Shown: positions 1 through 9,934, counted from the first letter of the stretch. The stretch: 41,626 nucleotides of DNA from Bacteroidales bacterium UBA4070 (GCA_002383485.1 DFYY01000010.1:6684-48309); one strand, 5' to 3'. Notes: generated by a model not told the origin, from the letters alone. A program made the numbers and translations.

Positions 1-117
1 TTGTTTGATGGTATAATCAAAATATCCGAATCTCGTTTGTTTAATACCCTGAATATCTGTAATTTCAGCAATATTAACAAGAGAAAACCCGGCTAGATTC
101 AAACAAGTTATTAACAT
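1..117 (-). CDS. Start of an unidentified protein, running off the window edge
   Basis: An open frame begins with ATG at 117 (minus strand) and continues without a stop for 39 codons to the window edge. The visible peptide begins MLITCLNLAGFSLV and later reads TRFGYFDYTIKQ. I do not recognise a family. The first 20 residues are hydrophobic and could be a short signal segment. The surrounding DNA is much more AT-rich than the SusC gene it follows on the same strand, so it may belong to inserted sequence or to a different source. No -7 box is evident. It could also be a chance frame. Confidence 0.35.
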   Translation of the reverse strand, partial: MLITCLNLAGFSLVNIAEITDIQGIKQTRFGYFDYTIKQ

Positions 118-160
118 TAATACATTGTATAACAATTAATTGCAAATTTTCTTGCAGACA

Positions 161-1330
161 CTAGTTAGCATTACCCTCTTCCATCCTGTCGATATCCTGA
201 TTCGAATACATGGCATTGGAGGAGACGGTGAGTCTTGGGGTGAATTTGAAGGTGGTATTGGCATTTATGGAATTCCTTTTAAATCCAAGAGGACCGACGA
301 CACCGTCATTATTGGTGTTTGAATAGGACACAAAGTATTGGGCCATGTCAGTTCCTCCGGTTACACTGATTGTATTATCCATCGTGTAACCCGTCCTGAA
401 TACCTGCCACCTGTCATAGTACTCCACACCGGGCAGTTCAGATATCCTGGGCCCCCATGAAGTGGAAGTGAACTGGGTGTCACCGTCAATGTATACCCAG
501 TCCTGCGCAGCGACACTATAATTTCCCTGTGCCCATGTCTTCTGAAGAGGTATCTCATAAATCTTGTCAAAGGATGAGGTGTGCTTGAAGTTGACGACCG
601 GTTTCTGATCTGCGGTGCCGGATTTAAGGGTAATCAGGATGACTCCGTTTGCGGCACGGCTGCCATAAAGAGCTGAGGCAGCTGCCCCCTTCAGGACGCT
701 GAGTGATTCAATGGCGTTGGGGTCAATATCCGCAAGACCGGATGAAGACCCTGAATTGTCTGCGTCGAACGGCACACCGTTAACAACAAACAGTGGCTGA
801 TTGGAGCCGGTGATCGAAGATCCCCCACGGAGCACTATCCTGGTACCGCTACCGGCCTGGCTCGAGGTGGTGGAAATGCTGAGTCCTGCAACCTTACCAC
901 TCAGGGCCGTTGCAAAACTGTTGGTCCTGGTTGCTGTCAGTTCATCGGACTTTACTTCACTTGTTGAGTAACCGAGTGCTTTCTTCTCTGTCCGTATGCC
1001 AAGGGCAGTGACAACAATCTCGTCCATAACCTGGGTGTCTGACTCCATGACGACATCAACCGTGCTTCGCCCAGCGATATCTACCTCCACTCTCTTCATC
1101 CCCACAAAACTGAAGATAAGAGTGGTTGAACCAGCCGGGACATTAAGGGTGTACTTGCCGTCGGAATCAGTCATCACCCCCAGGGTTGTCCCCTTTACCT
1201 GGATCATTACTCCGGGGACCCCTGATCCGTCCTCTGCGTTGGTGACGGTCCCCTGTACCGGCCGCGTCTGAGCAAGAGCCGCAGATGCCGTGGCAAGGAT
1301 CACAGCAAAAAACATAAGGATTTTTCTCAT
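161..1330 (-). pseudogene. SusC/RagA-family TonB-linked outer membrane receptor, 3'-truncated
   Basis: SusC-type proteins are TonB-dependent beta-barrels that import oligosaccharides or peptides with a SusD partner. I chose the ATG at 1330 because it gives a clean signal peptide (MRKILMFFAVILATASAALAQ). A carboxypeptidase D-like domain follows (PVQGTVTNAEDGSGVPGV), then the DEIVVTALGI TonB-box region, then the plug domain with LRGGSSITGSNQPLFVVNGVP and SRAANGVILI. The frame stops with TAG after only 389 residues, at MEEGNAN, where full-length members run to about 1000. No SusD gene follows. The barrel is therefore missing and the product cannot be a working transporter. The stop coincides with a sharp change to AT-rich sequence. 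Confidence 0.9.
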
Positions 1331-1442
1331 AAATTGATGGTTTAGGTTATTAATAGGGTTTAAAACAGCCATTTACAATGTATCCTGATGACCTCAACCT
1401 CACAGCTCAACTCACAACCAGGTTACGATGAGAAAATATAAA

Positions 1443-3800
1443 CTACCACCTCGGCCAGCGTATCTTGTCCTTTTCATTGACAGGATTGGCGTCAAGCACG
1501 AACATGCCGCGACCGTGGGTGGCAATTATAATCATATTGTAACGCGGGTGAACCTGCAAATCATGCACATAGGCAAAAGGCAGATCACCAAGCACATCCC
1601 ATCTCGTACCGCCATCTTTGCTTATATAAACTGAAGCATCAGTACCAACATACAGAATATCACGCCTCACCGGATCTTCACGGATCACATTCACCGGCCC
1701 CACCGGAATGTTACCTGAGATATCAGTCCATGTGTCTCCGAAGTCTGTTGACTTCCATATATATACCTGGAAATCGTCATCGCGCCTTCCGGTCTGGGTC
1801 ATGTAAACCGTGCCCAGGTCATATTTCGATGCCACTATTCGAGACACCCACCTTACAGGTACATTCTTCGGTTTCAACTCGGTCCAGACCTTGCCGCCAT
1901 CCTTTGTGCGCCATATCCTGCCGTCATCGGTTCCAGCATAGAGCAATCCTGCCCTGAGAGGCGACTCATCAAGCGTCTGAATGGTCTGGTAGCTGATGTC
2001 ACCCATCTTTTTCGGATCATTAAAAGTAAGGTCAGGACTGATGAACTCCCAGGTGTTGCCTTTGTCTCGTGACATCATCACATACTGCATGCCATGATAT
2101 ACGATGTCAGGGTTATGCGGTGAGAGCAGTGTTGGAGCTACCCACTGACCCCTGAGACGCGGCTCATCCGCAAATCTGACCGGGAGCAGGTCCTTACGGC
2201 TGGCAGGGTAGTTGTTAACTTCTGCCCTGGCGAGAGCACCGTAGAAAGTACTTGAATAAATTGTATTGTTGTCACGGGGATCAACTGCATGAGAGCTGCC
2301 CTCTGCACCGAGGGTATTGGTGAACTCTACAGGCATTACCCTGTCGCGTCCACGTGAAAGATCAACGCTGCCGTAAAAACTGTGATGATCCTGAATGGAA
2401 CCGAAGACCCTGAATGGCACGCTGAAGTCATATGCGATGTTGTAGAACTGTGCAAGAGGAAGCACATCAATCGGATATTTCCACGTGGCCCCCTTGTCAT
2501 ACGAAATGGTAAGACCACCGTCCTGAACGTTCAGAATATAATTGGGGTTGTTCGGATCAATCCATAGACCATGATGGTCAGCATGAGGGCCCCGCAGAAT
2601 CTTAAAGGTGGCGCCTCCGTCAACAGACTGGTGGAGCTGAATACCCAGTGTATAGATTGTGTTTTCATCCTTCGGATCAATTCTGATCTGACCGAAGACC
2701 CAGCCATAGGTTCCTGAGTGGCGCTCCATGTACACTTTCGTCTCTTCTGTGAGCCCGCTGACCTGCTTCCAGGATGCTCCGGCATTGTCTGAACGGTAAA
2801 CGGTGGCACCCTTGATGACGTCCTGCTTCTGACGTCCGTAGGAATCGAGTTCTCCGGGTTTTGCAATGTATGCTATCTCGTAATTGTCAAGAAGCAGGTA
2901 AAGCACATCGGGATTTGATAGTGAAACATCGATACCGATCCTGCCGCGGTTCTGAGGTGCAGGCAGGCCGACATTGATCTCCTTCCAGTTCCTGCCACCG
3001 TCAACCGATTTCCATACACCGCAGTTACGGATATCGGAAAAAGTTCGGGGATCATTCCACTTCAGCCTCATGCGCTCCCAGGTTGTGGCATAGAGGGTAT
3101 TGGGATCCCGCGGGTCAAGAACTACGTCATAGACACCTGTATTCTGATTCACGGAAAGGATCTTCGTCCAGGTTTTACCACCGTCAGCGGTTTTGTAAAG
3201 ACCTCTCTCCTCGTTCGGGGTCCATTCATGACCGGTAGCCGCTACATATACTATATCACTGTTATCGGGATGAATCCTGATCCTTCCTATCGTATGGGTG
3301 TTCTCCAGACCTGTCAGGTTCCAGGTTTTGCCTCCGTCAGTGGTCTTGTAAACACCACAGCCGGCGTTGGAACTACGGAAAATATTAGCCTCACCGGTAC
3401 CAACCCAAACCACGTCCGGATTCTTCGGATCGATGGCTATGTCACCAATCGAAGCCGTTGGCATCTCATCGAAGACAGGTTCAAAGGTGGTTCCCTCGTT
3501 GACCGACTTCCATACGCCGCCGGTAGCAGAACCTACCCATATTATATATTGTCCTCCCCTGGGGGAGATTGCCTCGACATCAGTGCACCGGCCGCTTATG
3601 TTCGTCGGACCGATATACTGCCAGTGCATATCCTTATAAGGCGATGACTCCTTCATCTCAGCCTGCGCACTGAACATTTTAACACGCTCGGTACCCTTGA
3701 GTACAGGTTGCTTTGCCTGCGAAAAAACCTGCAAAGGTATTGCAGCCAGCAGCAATGCTGACACTGCTGTCAGAACAGATGCGGTCATTCTTTTCGTCAT
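1443..3800 (-). CDS. Secreted BNR/sortilin-type beta-propeller protein
   Basis: This is a 785-residue exported protein with an N-terminal signal peptide (cleavage near VFSQA). It is built from many BNR/Asp-box turns of the form S-x-D-x-G-x-T-W: YKTTDGGKTW occurs twice, with further copies such as WKSVDGGRNW and WRTKDGGKVW. The fold is the ten-bladed VPS10/sortilin-like propeller used in xyloglucanase-like glycosidases and in many Bacteroidota surface proteins of unknown role. The ending GMFVLDANPVNEKD is typical of the family; many relatives carry an extra C-terminal domain that is absent here. No catalytic acid can be assigned by eye. It starts 112 bases downstream of nothing obvious on its strand and precedes the truncated SusC. 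Confidence 0.85.
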   Translation of the reverse strand: MTKRMTASVLTAVSALLLAAIPLQVFSQAKQPVLKGTERVKMFSAQAEMKESSPYKDMHWQYIGPTNISGRCTDVEAISPRGGQYIIWVGSATGGVWKSVNEGTTFEPVFDEMPTASIGDIAIDPKNPDVVWVGTGEANIFRSSNAGCGVYKTTDGGKTWNLTGLENTHTIGRIRIHPDNSDIVYVAATGHEWTPNEERGLYKTADGGKTWTKILSVNQNTGVYDVVLDPRDPNTLYATTWERMRLKWNDPRTFSDIRNCGVWKSVDGGRNWKEINVGLPAPQNRGRIGIDVSLSNPDVLYLLLDNYEIAYIAKPGELDSYGRQKQDVIKGATVYRSDNAGASWKQVSGLTEETKVYMERHSGTYGWVFGQIRIDPKDENTIYTLGIQLHQSVDGGATFKILRGPHADHHGLWIDPNNPNYILNVQDGGLTISYDKGATWKYPIDVLPLAQFYNIAYDFSVPFRVFGSIQDHHSFYGSVDLSRGRDRVMPVEFTNTLGAEGSSHAVDPRDNNTIYSSTFYGALARAEVNNYPASRKDLLPVRFADEPRLRGQWVAPTLLSPHNPDIVYHGMQYVMMSRDKGNTWEFISPDLTFNDPKKMGDISYQTIQTLDESPLRAGLLYAGTDDGRIWRTKDGGKVWTELKPKNVPVRWVSRIVASKYDLGTVYMTQTGRRDDDFQVYIWKSTDFGDTWTDISGNIPVGPVNVIREDPVRRDILYVGTDASVYISKDGGTRWDVLGDLPFAYVHDLQVHPRYNMIIIATHGRGMFVLDANPVNEKDKIRWPRW

Positions 3801-3829
3801 GATAATCTTGTTAGGTTAGTAATCAGGTT

Positions 3830-3848
3830 AAGTGTAGCGCTTACACTT
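3830..3848. promoter_or_regulatory. 19-base inverted repeat upstream of the BNR gene, possible operator
   Basis: AAGTGTA and TACACTT flank a five-base centre, GCGCT, about 30-50 bases before the ATG of the BNR protein. The core resembles the GCGC-centred operators bound by LacI-family regulators, but the spacing is not the canonical one. It could equally be a leader hairpin. The location in the 5' leader is what makes a regulatory role likely. Confidence 0.3.
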
Positions 3849-4065
3849 CATAGGTTAAAAAAAAACGTTCGCTTCCTTCGTTAAATATATAACCATAAAC
3901 AGAGGAATTATATGCTCTTTAACAGAAAATGCAATATTTAACAATTTTTCATAACTACAGAACTCTGCCGGGAAGGTCAAAGAAATAGTTATCAGCCGGT
4001 TAACGAAAATCTCCTGGCAGGGGTACCCGTAGGGCCCTATGTTGCCGAAAAACTATGATCTGTAG

Positions 4066-4914
4066 CTATTGTGCCGATTCGCATACCGCGGCGTATCTCC
4101 AGGCTTTCATGAAGAGCCGGAGGATAAAGAGCGACTGTGCTGCTAAAAAGAAGAGGAACACCTCCATTCCCCTGTCAGGCAGTGCCCTGGCAGAGAACCA
4201 GAAAGTCAAGGCGATGAACAGGGTATTGAGAAGAAAGACAGCCAGCACAGTCAGGTACGAGAGCCAGAACCTTTCTCTCAATAAGCGGAATCCTGAGCCA
4301 ATGGCCCTGAACACCTTTTTAGAACCGGTGGAGGCTATCCATCTCCGGGAGGCATCAGCAACTACAAGCCAGACAGGCAATCCGAGAGCCCACAACCCGT
4401 AGAAGAGGTACATGAACCTGCCCGACGGCATCTGTGAACCTGACACGGTCATGTTCAGGATTCCGGGCAACCCGATCATAACAAAGGTATAGGCTCCGAT
4501 GATAAACATCATCAGCAGGGCTATCTTAAGGAAAGGAATGAAGTTGCTTGCTGATGCCCTGAGAAACTCCGAAACCCGCAGTCCTCCCCATGCCAGTGTA
4601 AATCGTCTGAAAAGTCCTCCGGCAAAGAATGTCATCAGAAAGAATCCTGCTGTACCTACAACGAAAGCGCCTGCAGACAGCGATGCCATAATGGCCCCGA
4701 ATGGTCTGCCTATGTCACCGGCCAGACCGATGTCAAAACCGTCGTTCAGTCGCTCGATGGCCATGCTGCTCCCGAAAATCATATTAAAGGAGGCTTTCAG
4801 AGGAAAGGCCACAGCCAATGCAAGCACAAGAGTTGTGATCCAGACTAGGAGTATCATTTTATATGACGACACCACATTTACGGCCCCGTTTTTCAATGCT
4901 TTAAACAGGCTCAT
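4066..4914 (-). CDS. Six-helix inner membrane protein of unknown function
   Basis: This 282-residue polytopic protein has hydrophobic segments at about residues 19-39, 74-98, 127-148, 166-186, 216-240 and 248-268. A short amphipathic N-terminus (MSLFKALKNGAVNVVSSYKM) precedes the first helix. No catalytic or transport motif is visible and I do not recognise the family. Its start lies 10 bases after the stop of the M1 peptidase gene, so the two are probably co-transcribed. The role is unknown. Confidence 0.75.
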   Translation of the reverse strand: MSLFKALKNGAVNVVSSYKMILLVWITTLVLALAVAFPLKASFNMIFGSSMAIERLNDGFDIGLAGDIGRPFGAIMASLSAGAFVVGTAGFFLMTFFAGGLFRRFTLAWGGLRVSEFLRASASNFIPFLKIALLMMFIIGAYTFVMIGLPGILNMTVSGSQMPSGRFMYLFYGLWALGLPVWLVVADASRRWIASTGSKKVFRAIGSGFRLLRERFWLSYLTVLAVFLLNTLFIALTFWFSARALPDRGMEVFLFFLAAQSLFILRLFMKAWRYAAVCESAQ

Positions 4915-4924
4915 CCCGGTAAAT

Positions 4925-6889
4925 TTAAAGAGTGAAAATTGAAATCATCATCTGCATGAAAAGCACGAATTTGTTCATCATGCGCCTTGAAGCGGTATAT
5001 TTCTGCTCCAGTGTGTAGGAGTTGTTGATGCGGTTGACATCCATGTCAATCTTGTCATACGGGTCAATCTTTGCCCAGACCACCTTGCCGGTTCCTGTAT
5101 AATCAAAATCCCGGTAGCCGGCAATGCCATCCCATGTCTCCAGGACCTCATCGCCATTATCAAACCTTACGAGCACTTCAACCGGGAGTTTCACCTCCCC
5201 AAGTCTCTCGATGCTTACCCTTGACAGGTACAGCGTGTCACTTGACCGTTCACTGCGGGTGTATGACACCGAGTCTCCCTCTACTACACCGGAGTAACTC
5301 CGGATTTTGTTGCTGGTAATTCCTGAAAGCCGGTAATCACATATCCCGCTGCCGTAGAGCACCTGGTCGAAAAACCAGTTCATATCCTCACCATACCTGT
5401 CGCCATGCCTGGTCTTCACCACATCGTTTACCACGGCAATGAAATCCTTTCCGGAGGGATGCCTGAAGGCCCAACGCCTGTAATACTCCCTGAAGACATT
5501 ATCCATGGTCTCCGTTCCTATTATACCTTCCAGTGTATGCAGCCAGGCTGCAGCCTTGTTGTACGACATTGTGGAATAGCTGTTGTGAGGATACATCCAG
5601 GATGGAAGGTCATTAGTGGCAAGGTTGTGTCCCGGGGAGGTGATGTAACTCAGTCGCCCCTGGTCGGTATCCGACATCCTGATGAACGGAAGCTTAAGGA
5701 GGCCGTATCCGTCGCCATAGTAATGATCAACGATGCGCTGTTCCCAGTAGGAATTGATCCCCTCGTCCACCCACGGCTCCTCGAACTCATTGCTGGCCAG
5801 TATGCCCATGAAATAAGCATGGCCGAACTCGTGGATTGTAACCATCTCGGCCATCTTCAGGAACGACGGAACGGCACCTCCGCCCATTGAAGTGAAGATG
5901 GTGGTATACTCCATCCCTCCTGCTCCTGCTCCGGAGAGTGGCGGATCAACGAATGTCAGATGAGGCCAGGGATAGGGCCCTACCCTCTCATCAAGATACT
6001 CGAGTGCATGAATCACTGCCTCAAACTGGTTGTCTGCCTTTTTGAGTGCAGCCTCTGTTGTGAGCAGGGTAATATCAACATCCCGCCATTTTCTTGTCAG
6101 TACCTTGTATCCCGGCCAGGCAGTCCAGGCAAAGTCTACTATATCCTCGGCTCTCCAGACCACTTTTTTCAGACCGTCGCCAAGATCAATCTCCTCAATC
6201 AGAATCCCTCCGGATCCGGTCACGAAATCAGAGGGAAGTGTAACCGATACGTTGTACACTGAATGATTTGCATAAAACTCCGAGGTGGGGTGAAACTGGT
6301 GGCAGTTCCATCCGTCCGTCTCACGCTGACGCATCCCGGCCGTCTCGTATACTCCGAATTTCGGAAACCACTGCGCCACGAAATGATAATCATCCTCATA
6401 CCCGGTCCTGACAATCGGCGAGGGGAGCTTTGAGATAAATTCCATGTGCAGTGTCAGAGTGTCTCCGGGCGCCACGCTGACGGGAAGACCAACCCTCATC
6501 ACTGTCCTGTCATGAGTATTGCCGTCATCTGGCGAGACATACCTCAGGGAATCAATAAGATCGTTGCCGATGCCATCGGTGACAGACTTTACCTTAACCC
6601 ATCCCCATCCGTCGTTGCCGGCTGCCGACCATCGCCCCTGCGCCGTAAAGGTGCTCAGGTTGCTGCTGAAGGCATTGAGGTACATATGCATCATCGCCTC
6701 ACTGACCGGGGCGGAGGAGTGATTGACCCAGAACGCTGTCATCAGGCCATTCACAGTGTGTTCCTCAGGATCCAGAACCGCATTGATATCATACCCTGTC
6801 AGCCTGGGACTAAGAGGTTTATTAACCACAATCTGCCCGCCTGCAGTGAAAGGTAGCAGGCATAATAAAACAGAAAAAAACGTTCTCAT
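4925..6889 (-). CDS. Secreted M1-family zinc aminopeptidase
   Basis: M1 metallopeptidases remove N-terminal residues from peptides. The gluzincin signature is complete: H353-E-F-G-H357 followed after 18 residues by E376 (VDEG), giving the three zinc ligands. The exopeptidase loop appears as GGMEY at 324-328, in place of the textbook GAMEN. A signal peptide (MRTFFSVLLCLLPFTAGGQ) points to periplasmic or surface activity, probably in peptide scavenging. At 654 residues it has the propeller-like N-domain and catalytic domain, but only a short C-terminal region, as in other Bacteroidota members. The gene leads a probable operon with the membrane protein downstream. Confidence 0.93.
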   Translation of the reverse strand: MRTFFSVLLCLLPFTAGGQIVVNKPLSPRLTGYDINAVLDPEEHTVNGLMTAFWVNHSSAPVSEAMMHMYLNAFSSNLSTFTAQGRWSAAGNDGWGWVKVKSVTDGIGNDLIDSLRYVSPDDGNTHDRTVMRVGLPVSVAPGDTLTLHMEFISKLPSPIVRTGYEDDYHFVAQWFPKFGVYETAGMRQRETDGWNCHQFHPTSEFYANHSVYNVSVTLPSDFVTGSGGILIEEIDLGDGLKKVVWRAEDIVDFAWTAWPGYKVLTRKWRDVDITLLTTEAALKKADNQFEAVIHALEYLDERVGPYPWPHLTFVDPPLSGAGAGGMEYTTIFTSMGGGAVPSFLKMAEMVTIHEFGHAYFMGILASNEFEEPWVDEGINSYWEQRIVDHYYGDGYGLLKLPFIRMSDTDQGRLSYITSPGHNLATNDLPSWMYPHNSYSTMSYNKAAAWLHTLEGIIGTETMDNVFREYYRRWAFRHPSGKDFIAVVNDVVKTRHGDRYGEDMNWFFDQVLYGSGICDYRLSGITSNKIRSYSGVVEGDSVSYTRSERSSDTLYLSRVSIERLGEVKLPVEVLVRFDNGDEVLETWDGIAGYRDFDYTGTGKVVWAKIDPYDKIDMDVNRINNSYTLEQKYTASRRMMNKFVLFMQMMISIFTL

Positions 6890-6945
6890 TACTGTCCGTT
6901 AAATGAATAAACCGCTAAAATTAATTCATAATTTCCATGCTTTGC

Positions 6946-6953
6946 TACCTTTG
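6946..6953 (+). promoter_or_regulatory. Bacteroidota -7 box (TACCTTTG) before the TetR remnant
   Basis: TACCTTTG matches the Bacteroidota -7 consensus TAnnTTTG and lies 22 bases before the ATG at 6976. A clear -33 TTG at the usual distance is not seen. The site supports the chosen start of the TetR-like gene and suggests a very short leader. Confidence 0.45.
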
Positions 6954-6975
6954 CACATATTTCTTATTTTGTGCA

Positions 6976-7239
6976 ATGGCGAAACGAGGCACGCGCGAAA
7001 TGATAGTGGATGTGGCCGCGGGACTGTTTGCCACCGCAGGACTCCGGAGGACCACGATGGAGACGATAGCGGCGGCGGCAGGGCGCGGCAGGCGTACAGT
7101 ATACATGTATTTCAGCAATAAGGCTGAGATATATGATGCTGTTGTGGAATCTGAGATCCGGTTGATTACTGCCCCGCTGTCAGGACTGGCACGGACAGAT
7201 GATGCACTGAGCACGGGTATAAGCAAATTTATTCTCTGA
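6976..7239 (+). pseudogene. TetR-family regulator, N-terminal DNA-binding part only
   Basis: The first 60 residues form a standard TetR helix-turn-helix: REMIVDVAAGLFATAGLRRT, TMETIAAAAGRGRRTVYMYF and SNKAEIYDAVV. The frame then ends at 87 residues, whereas TetR proteins are close to 200, so the ligand-binding domain is absent. The last few codons lie antisense within the end of the dihydroorotate dehydrogenase-like gene, so real TetR sequence probably stops near 7205. The ATG at 6976 is preferred over upstream ones because it sits just after a -7 box. The product could at most be a DNA-binding fragment. Confidence 0.85.
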
Positions 7240-8169
7240 TTTCTTTTTTGAAAGTTTGCCGCGGAAGCTGTCGATGTTGTTGTAACCGCGGTTGTCCATC
7301 CATTTTTCGACTTCTTCGGTTATCGACTTTACAACATCCTCTCCGTTACGGTAGAGGGTACTGACAACCTGCACCGCATCGGCTCCTGCGAGAAGCATCT
7401 TTATGACGTCATTAGCAGAGTAGATGCCGGTTGAGGTACAAACTGAGGCTTTGATGTTGCCGTGAAGCATGCCTGTAAATCTCAGCGGCAGCCTGTTGTC
7501 CTCGCTGCTGCTCAGGTTTGTTGGCATTATATGCTGCTCTGTATAGATGTCGATATCAGGCTGAAGGAGTCTGTTGAAGACCACCACAGCGTCTGCACCT
7601 GCTTTGTCAAGCTCAGCAATGAAGGCCAGTGCGTTTGTATAATAGGATGTCAGCTTAACCGCCACCGGGATCTTCACCGCAGCCTTCACCTTACGAAGTG
7701 TTTCAACCTGCTTCTTCTCTACGGCCCCATGTTCGCCGCTGGCCTCCTCGGGAAGAGAGTAGAAGTTCAGTTCGAGTCCTGCGACTCCTGTCGCAGCAGC
7801 TTTGACGGCGTACTCCACCCATACCTCGTCGGTAACGGCGTTAAGGCTGGCGATGAGCGGAATGGAAAGGGCCTCACGTGCCTTCCTGAGATGAAGCAGA
7901 TAGTCATCCGGCGACTCCGGAACGGTTTGGGAGTTTGGAAAGAGTGTCACCTGTTCCGCATGCCGGTGTTCATACTCCGTTTTGCGCTCATACAACTCAA
8001 GGTTTTCAAGTTGTACCTGTTCTTCAAAGAGAGATTTGTAGACTATGGCTGCTACGCCTGCTTCCTCCAGTTTACGGAGCTTGTGAAGGTCTGTCGACAG
8101 GTTGCTGGCACCTGCAATGATCGGGCTTTTCAGTTCGATGCCCATGTAACGTGTTCTCAGATCTGCCAT
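7180..8169 (-). pseudogene. Dihydroorotate dehydrogenase-like flavoprotein, 3' end replaced
   Basis: This is a class 1-type dihydroorotate dehydrogenase-like TIM barrel. ELKSPIIAGASNLS is the N-terminal FMN-binding strand, LIASLNAV and VAVKLTSYY follow, and DAVQVVSTLYRNGEDVV is the phosphate-binding end. It resembles the DHOD-like proteins of Bacteroidota, whose true substrate may not be dihydroorotate. The C-terminus runs KLSKKKSENKFAYTRAQ and then switches to CIICPCQS, which is the antisense of the TetR gene. Family members continue for another few residues up to a few tens after this point. The barrel is nearly complete, so residual activity is possible. Confidence 0.82.
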
Positions 8170-8300
8170 GAGGTTATTTTTTTATGTAGAACAACAGGTT
8201 AAACAAAAAGTTCGTCGCTTCATGGTCAAAACGTCTCCGGGGAGGACGGTTCAATGCATGCCGTGGTTGTCTCTTCACTCCTGCCCTGCTATCCGGACGG

Positions 8301-8341
8301 GCAAAGAAAAACGGCCGGGGATGCCGGCCGTTTCGCTTTGC
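8301..8341 (-). terminator. Bidirectional hairpin terminator after glutathione peroxidase
   Basis: AAACGGCCGG (8309-8318) pairs with CCGGCCGTTT (8324-8333), and the arms extend outward with GCAAAG and CTTTGC. On the minus strand the stem is followed by a T-rich stretch, and it lies 12 bases after the stop of the peroxidase gene. Confidence 0.8.
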
Positions 8342-8352
8342 GCTATTATGAT

Positions 8353-8913
8353 TTATTTTACCTGTGTGAACTGACCCTTGGTCACCCAGTTCACCACCTC
8401 GTCGGAAAGGGGTTTCACTGCAGGCTTAAGGTATCCGACCAGCTTGCCGTTCTCATCTATGAGATATTTCTGGAAGTTCCATGATACCTCTGAGTCGAGT
8501 ACGCCGTTGGCACTCTTGCTTGTAAGCCATTTGTAAAGAGGATGCATGTCATCGCCCTTCACTGAGATTTTTGACATCATCGGGAATGTCACCCCGTATT
8601 CGCTGTCGCAGAACTCCTTGATGTCATCGTTGGTACCGGGTTCCTGGTTCATGAAGTTATTGGCCGGAAAGCCGATGATGACCAGCTTCTGCTTGTATGC
8701 TTTATTGAGAAGTTCGAGATCCTTATATTGCGGCGTATATCCGCATTTGGATGCCGTGTTGACTATCATCACTTTTTTTCCTTTAAGGTCAGCCATGCTG
8801 AACTGCTGTCCGTCGATAGTCTCAACTGTAAAATCGTAGAATGATTTCTGTGATATTGCGGGTGCTATTATGAAGGCCATCAGTGCGGCAATCGTTATTA
8901 ATCTCTTTTTCAT
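8353..8913 (-). CDS. Exported glutathione peroxidase-family thiol peroxidase
   Basis: This enzyme reduces hydroperoxides using a peroxidatic cysteine. It has the family tetrad: C57 in ASKCGYT, Q90 in FMNQEPG, and W145-N146 in VSWNFQKYL. Bacterial homologues of this type usually take electrons from thioredoxin. The resolving cysteine is probably C102 in EFCDSEYG. The first 21 residues (MKKRLITIAALMAFIIAPAIS) form a signal peptide, so the enzyme probably acts in the periplasm. Its length (186) is normal for an exported form. It is a single-gene unit with its own terminator. Confidence 0.92.
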   Translation of the reverse strand: MKKRLITIAALMAFIIAPAISQKSFYDFTVETIDGQQFSMADLKGKKVMIVNTASKCGYTPQYKDLELLNKAYKQKLVIIGFPANNFMNQEPGTNDDIKEFCDSEYGVTFPMMSKISVKGDDMHPLYKWLTSKSANGVLDSEVSWNFQKYLIDENGKLVGYLKPAVKPLSDEVVNWVTKGQFTQVK

Positions 8914-9142
8914 TGAATCATTTATTTATTTATCCTATTAACAAACCTGATGCCAAAGAGTTTGAGGCATTATTAATTAAAATTTCGACTTCTTATTTAT
9001 ATTAATTCTAAATAAGCTTGTATTATACAAATATACATCGTAAATTTAAATGATGGTTATGGCGGAAGCCGGGTTACAGCTCTTATTCAGGTGAAATTTT
9101 CAATTAACCTTAAAGAGACCGGCAATAAGAAAACAATAAGGG

Positions 9143-9934
9143 ATGGATCTTTTACCTGATAAAACAATAGTCATAGAGCTTAAGAACTGGTTTACAACCT
9201 TTGTCGGTACTTTTAATCACCAGGGAGAAGAGTTCCGAAAGAATATTGAAATCAAAAGAGAACACACGGAAAGAGTAACCGGGGAGATAATCAATATAGG
9301 CAAAGAGCTGGGGCTGAACGAAAATGAGCTTAACCTGGCTGAGATAATAGCGCTGCTGCATGATGTCGGGCGATTTGAACAATACACAACTTATGGAACC
9401 TTTTCCGATCAGAAATCAGAAAATCATGCCGAGCTGGGTTTAAAAATCATTAAAGAACAAAACATTCTTCATGCCCTTCACCCTGATATCCGCGACCTTG
9501 TTTTCTGCTCTGTAAGATATCACAACCGGTCTTCATTGCCAGCTGATGAGACGGAAAGATGCCTGTACTGGTCACGGCTTATACGTGATGCTGACAAACT
9601 TGACATCTGGAGGGTGGTAACCGATTATTACCATCGTGGCAAAGCCGAACGTAATGTTGCCCTGGAACTTGAGCTGCCAGACACTCCGGGCTTCTCGGCA
9701 GAGGTGACTGCTGCACTGATGAACAGACAGATCGTTAACATGAAGCATGTCAGGAACATCAATGACATCAAACTTCTCCAGGCAGGGTGGGTTTATGATA
9801 TTAACTACCCTCCAACATTCATTCAGATAAAAAAACGGAGATACATGGACCTGCTGAAAGAGGTCCTCCCCGATACGGATGAGACGAAGAAGATCTTTGA
9901 TGTAATTGACTCATTCATTCAAAGGATCTCGTAA
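9143..9934 (+). CDS. HD-domain phosphohydrolase
   Basis: This 263-residue protein has the HD metal-binding set: H41 (KREHTERV), H73-D74 (ALLHDVGRFEQ), H95 (SENHAELG) and a later D in IRDADKLDIWR. HD enzymes hydrolyse phosphate esters such as nucleotides. The substrate cannot be read from the sequence. No signal peptide or second domain is present. The gene converges on the pyridoxamine kinase fragment and their 3' ends overlap by 16 bases. Confidence 0.85.
   Translation: MDLLPDKTIVIELKNWFTTFVGTFNHQGEEFRKNIEIKREHTERVTGEIINIGKELGLNENELNLAEIIALLHDVGRFEQYTTYGTFSDQKSENHAELGLKIIKEQNILHALHPDIRDLVFCSVRYHNRSSLPADETERCLYWSRLIRDADKLDIWRVVTDYYHRGKAERNVALELELPDTPGFSAEVTAALMNRQIVNMKHVRNINDIKLLQAGWVYDINYPPTFIQIKKRRYMDLLKEVLPDTDETKKIFDVIDSFIQRIS

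Noticed and set aside
161..6889. A polysaccharide utilisation locus
   Set aside because: A SusC piece is present, but there is no SusD, no linked glycosidase and no regulator. The neighbours are a propeller protein, a membrane protein and a peptidase.
7462..8202. A 246-residue plus-strand protein
   Set aside because: It is the antisense shadow of the DHOD-like gene, has no recognisable domain and is rich in Cys and His, as such shadows often are.
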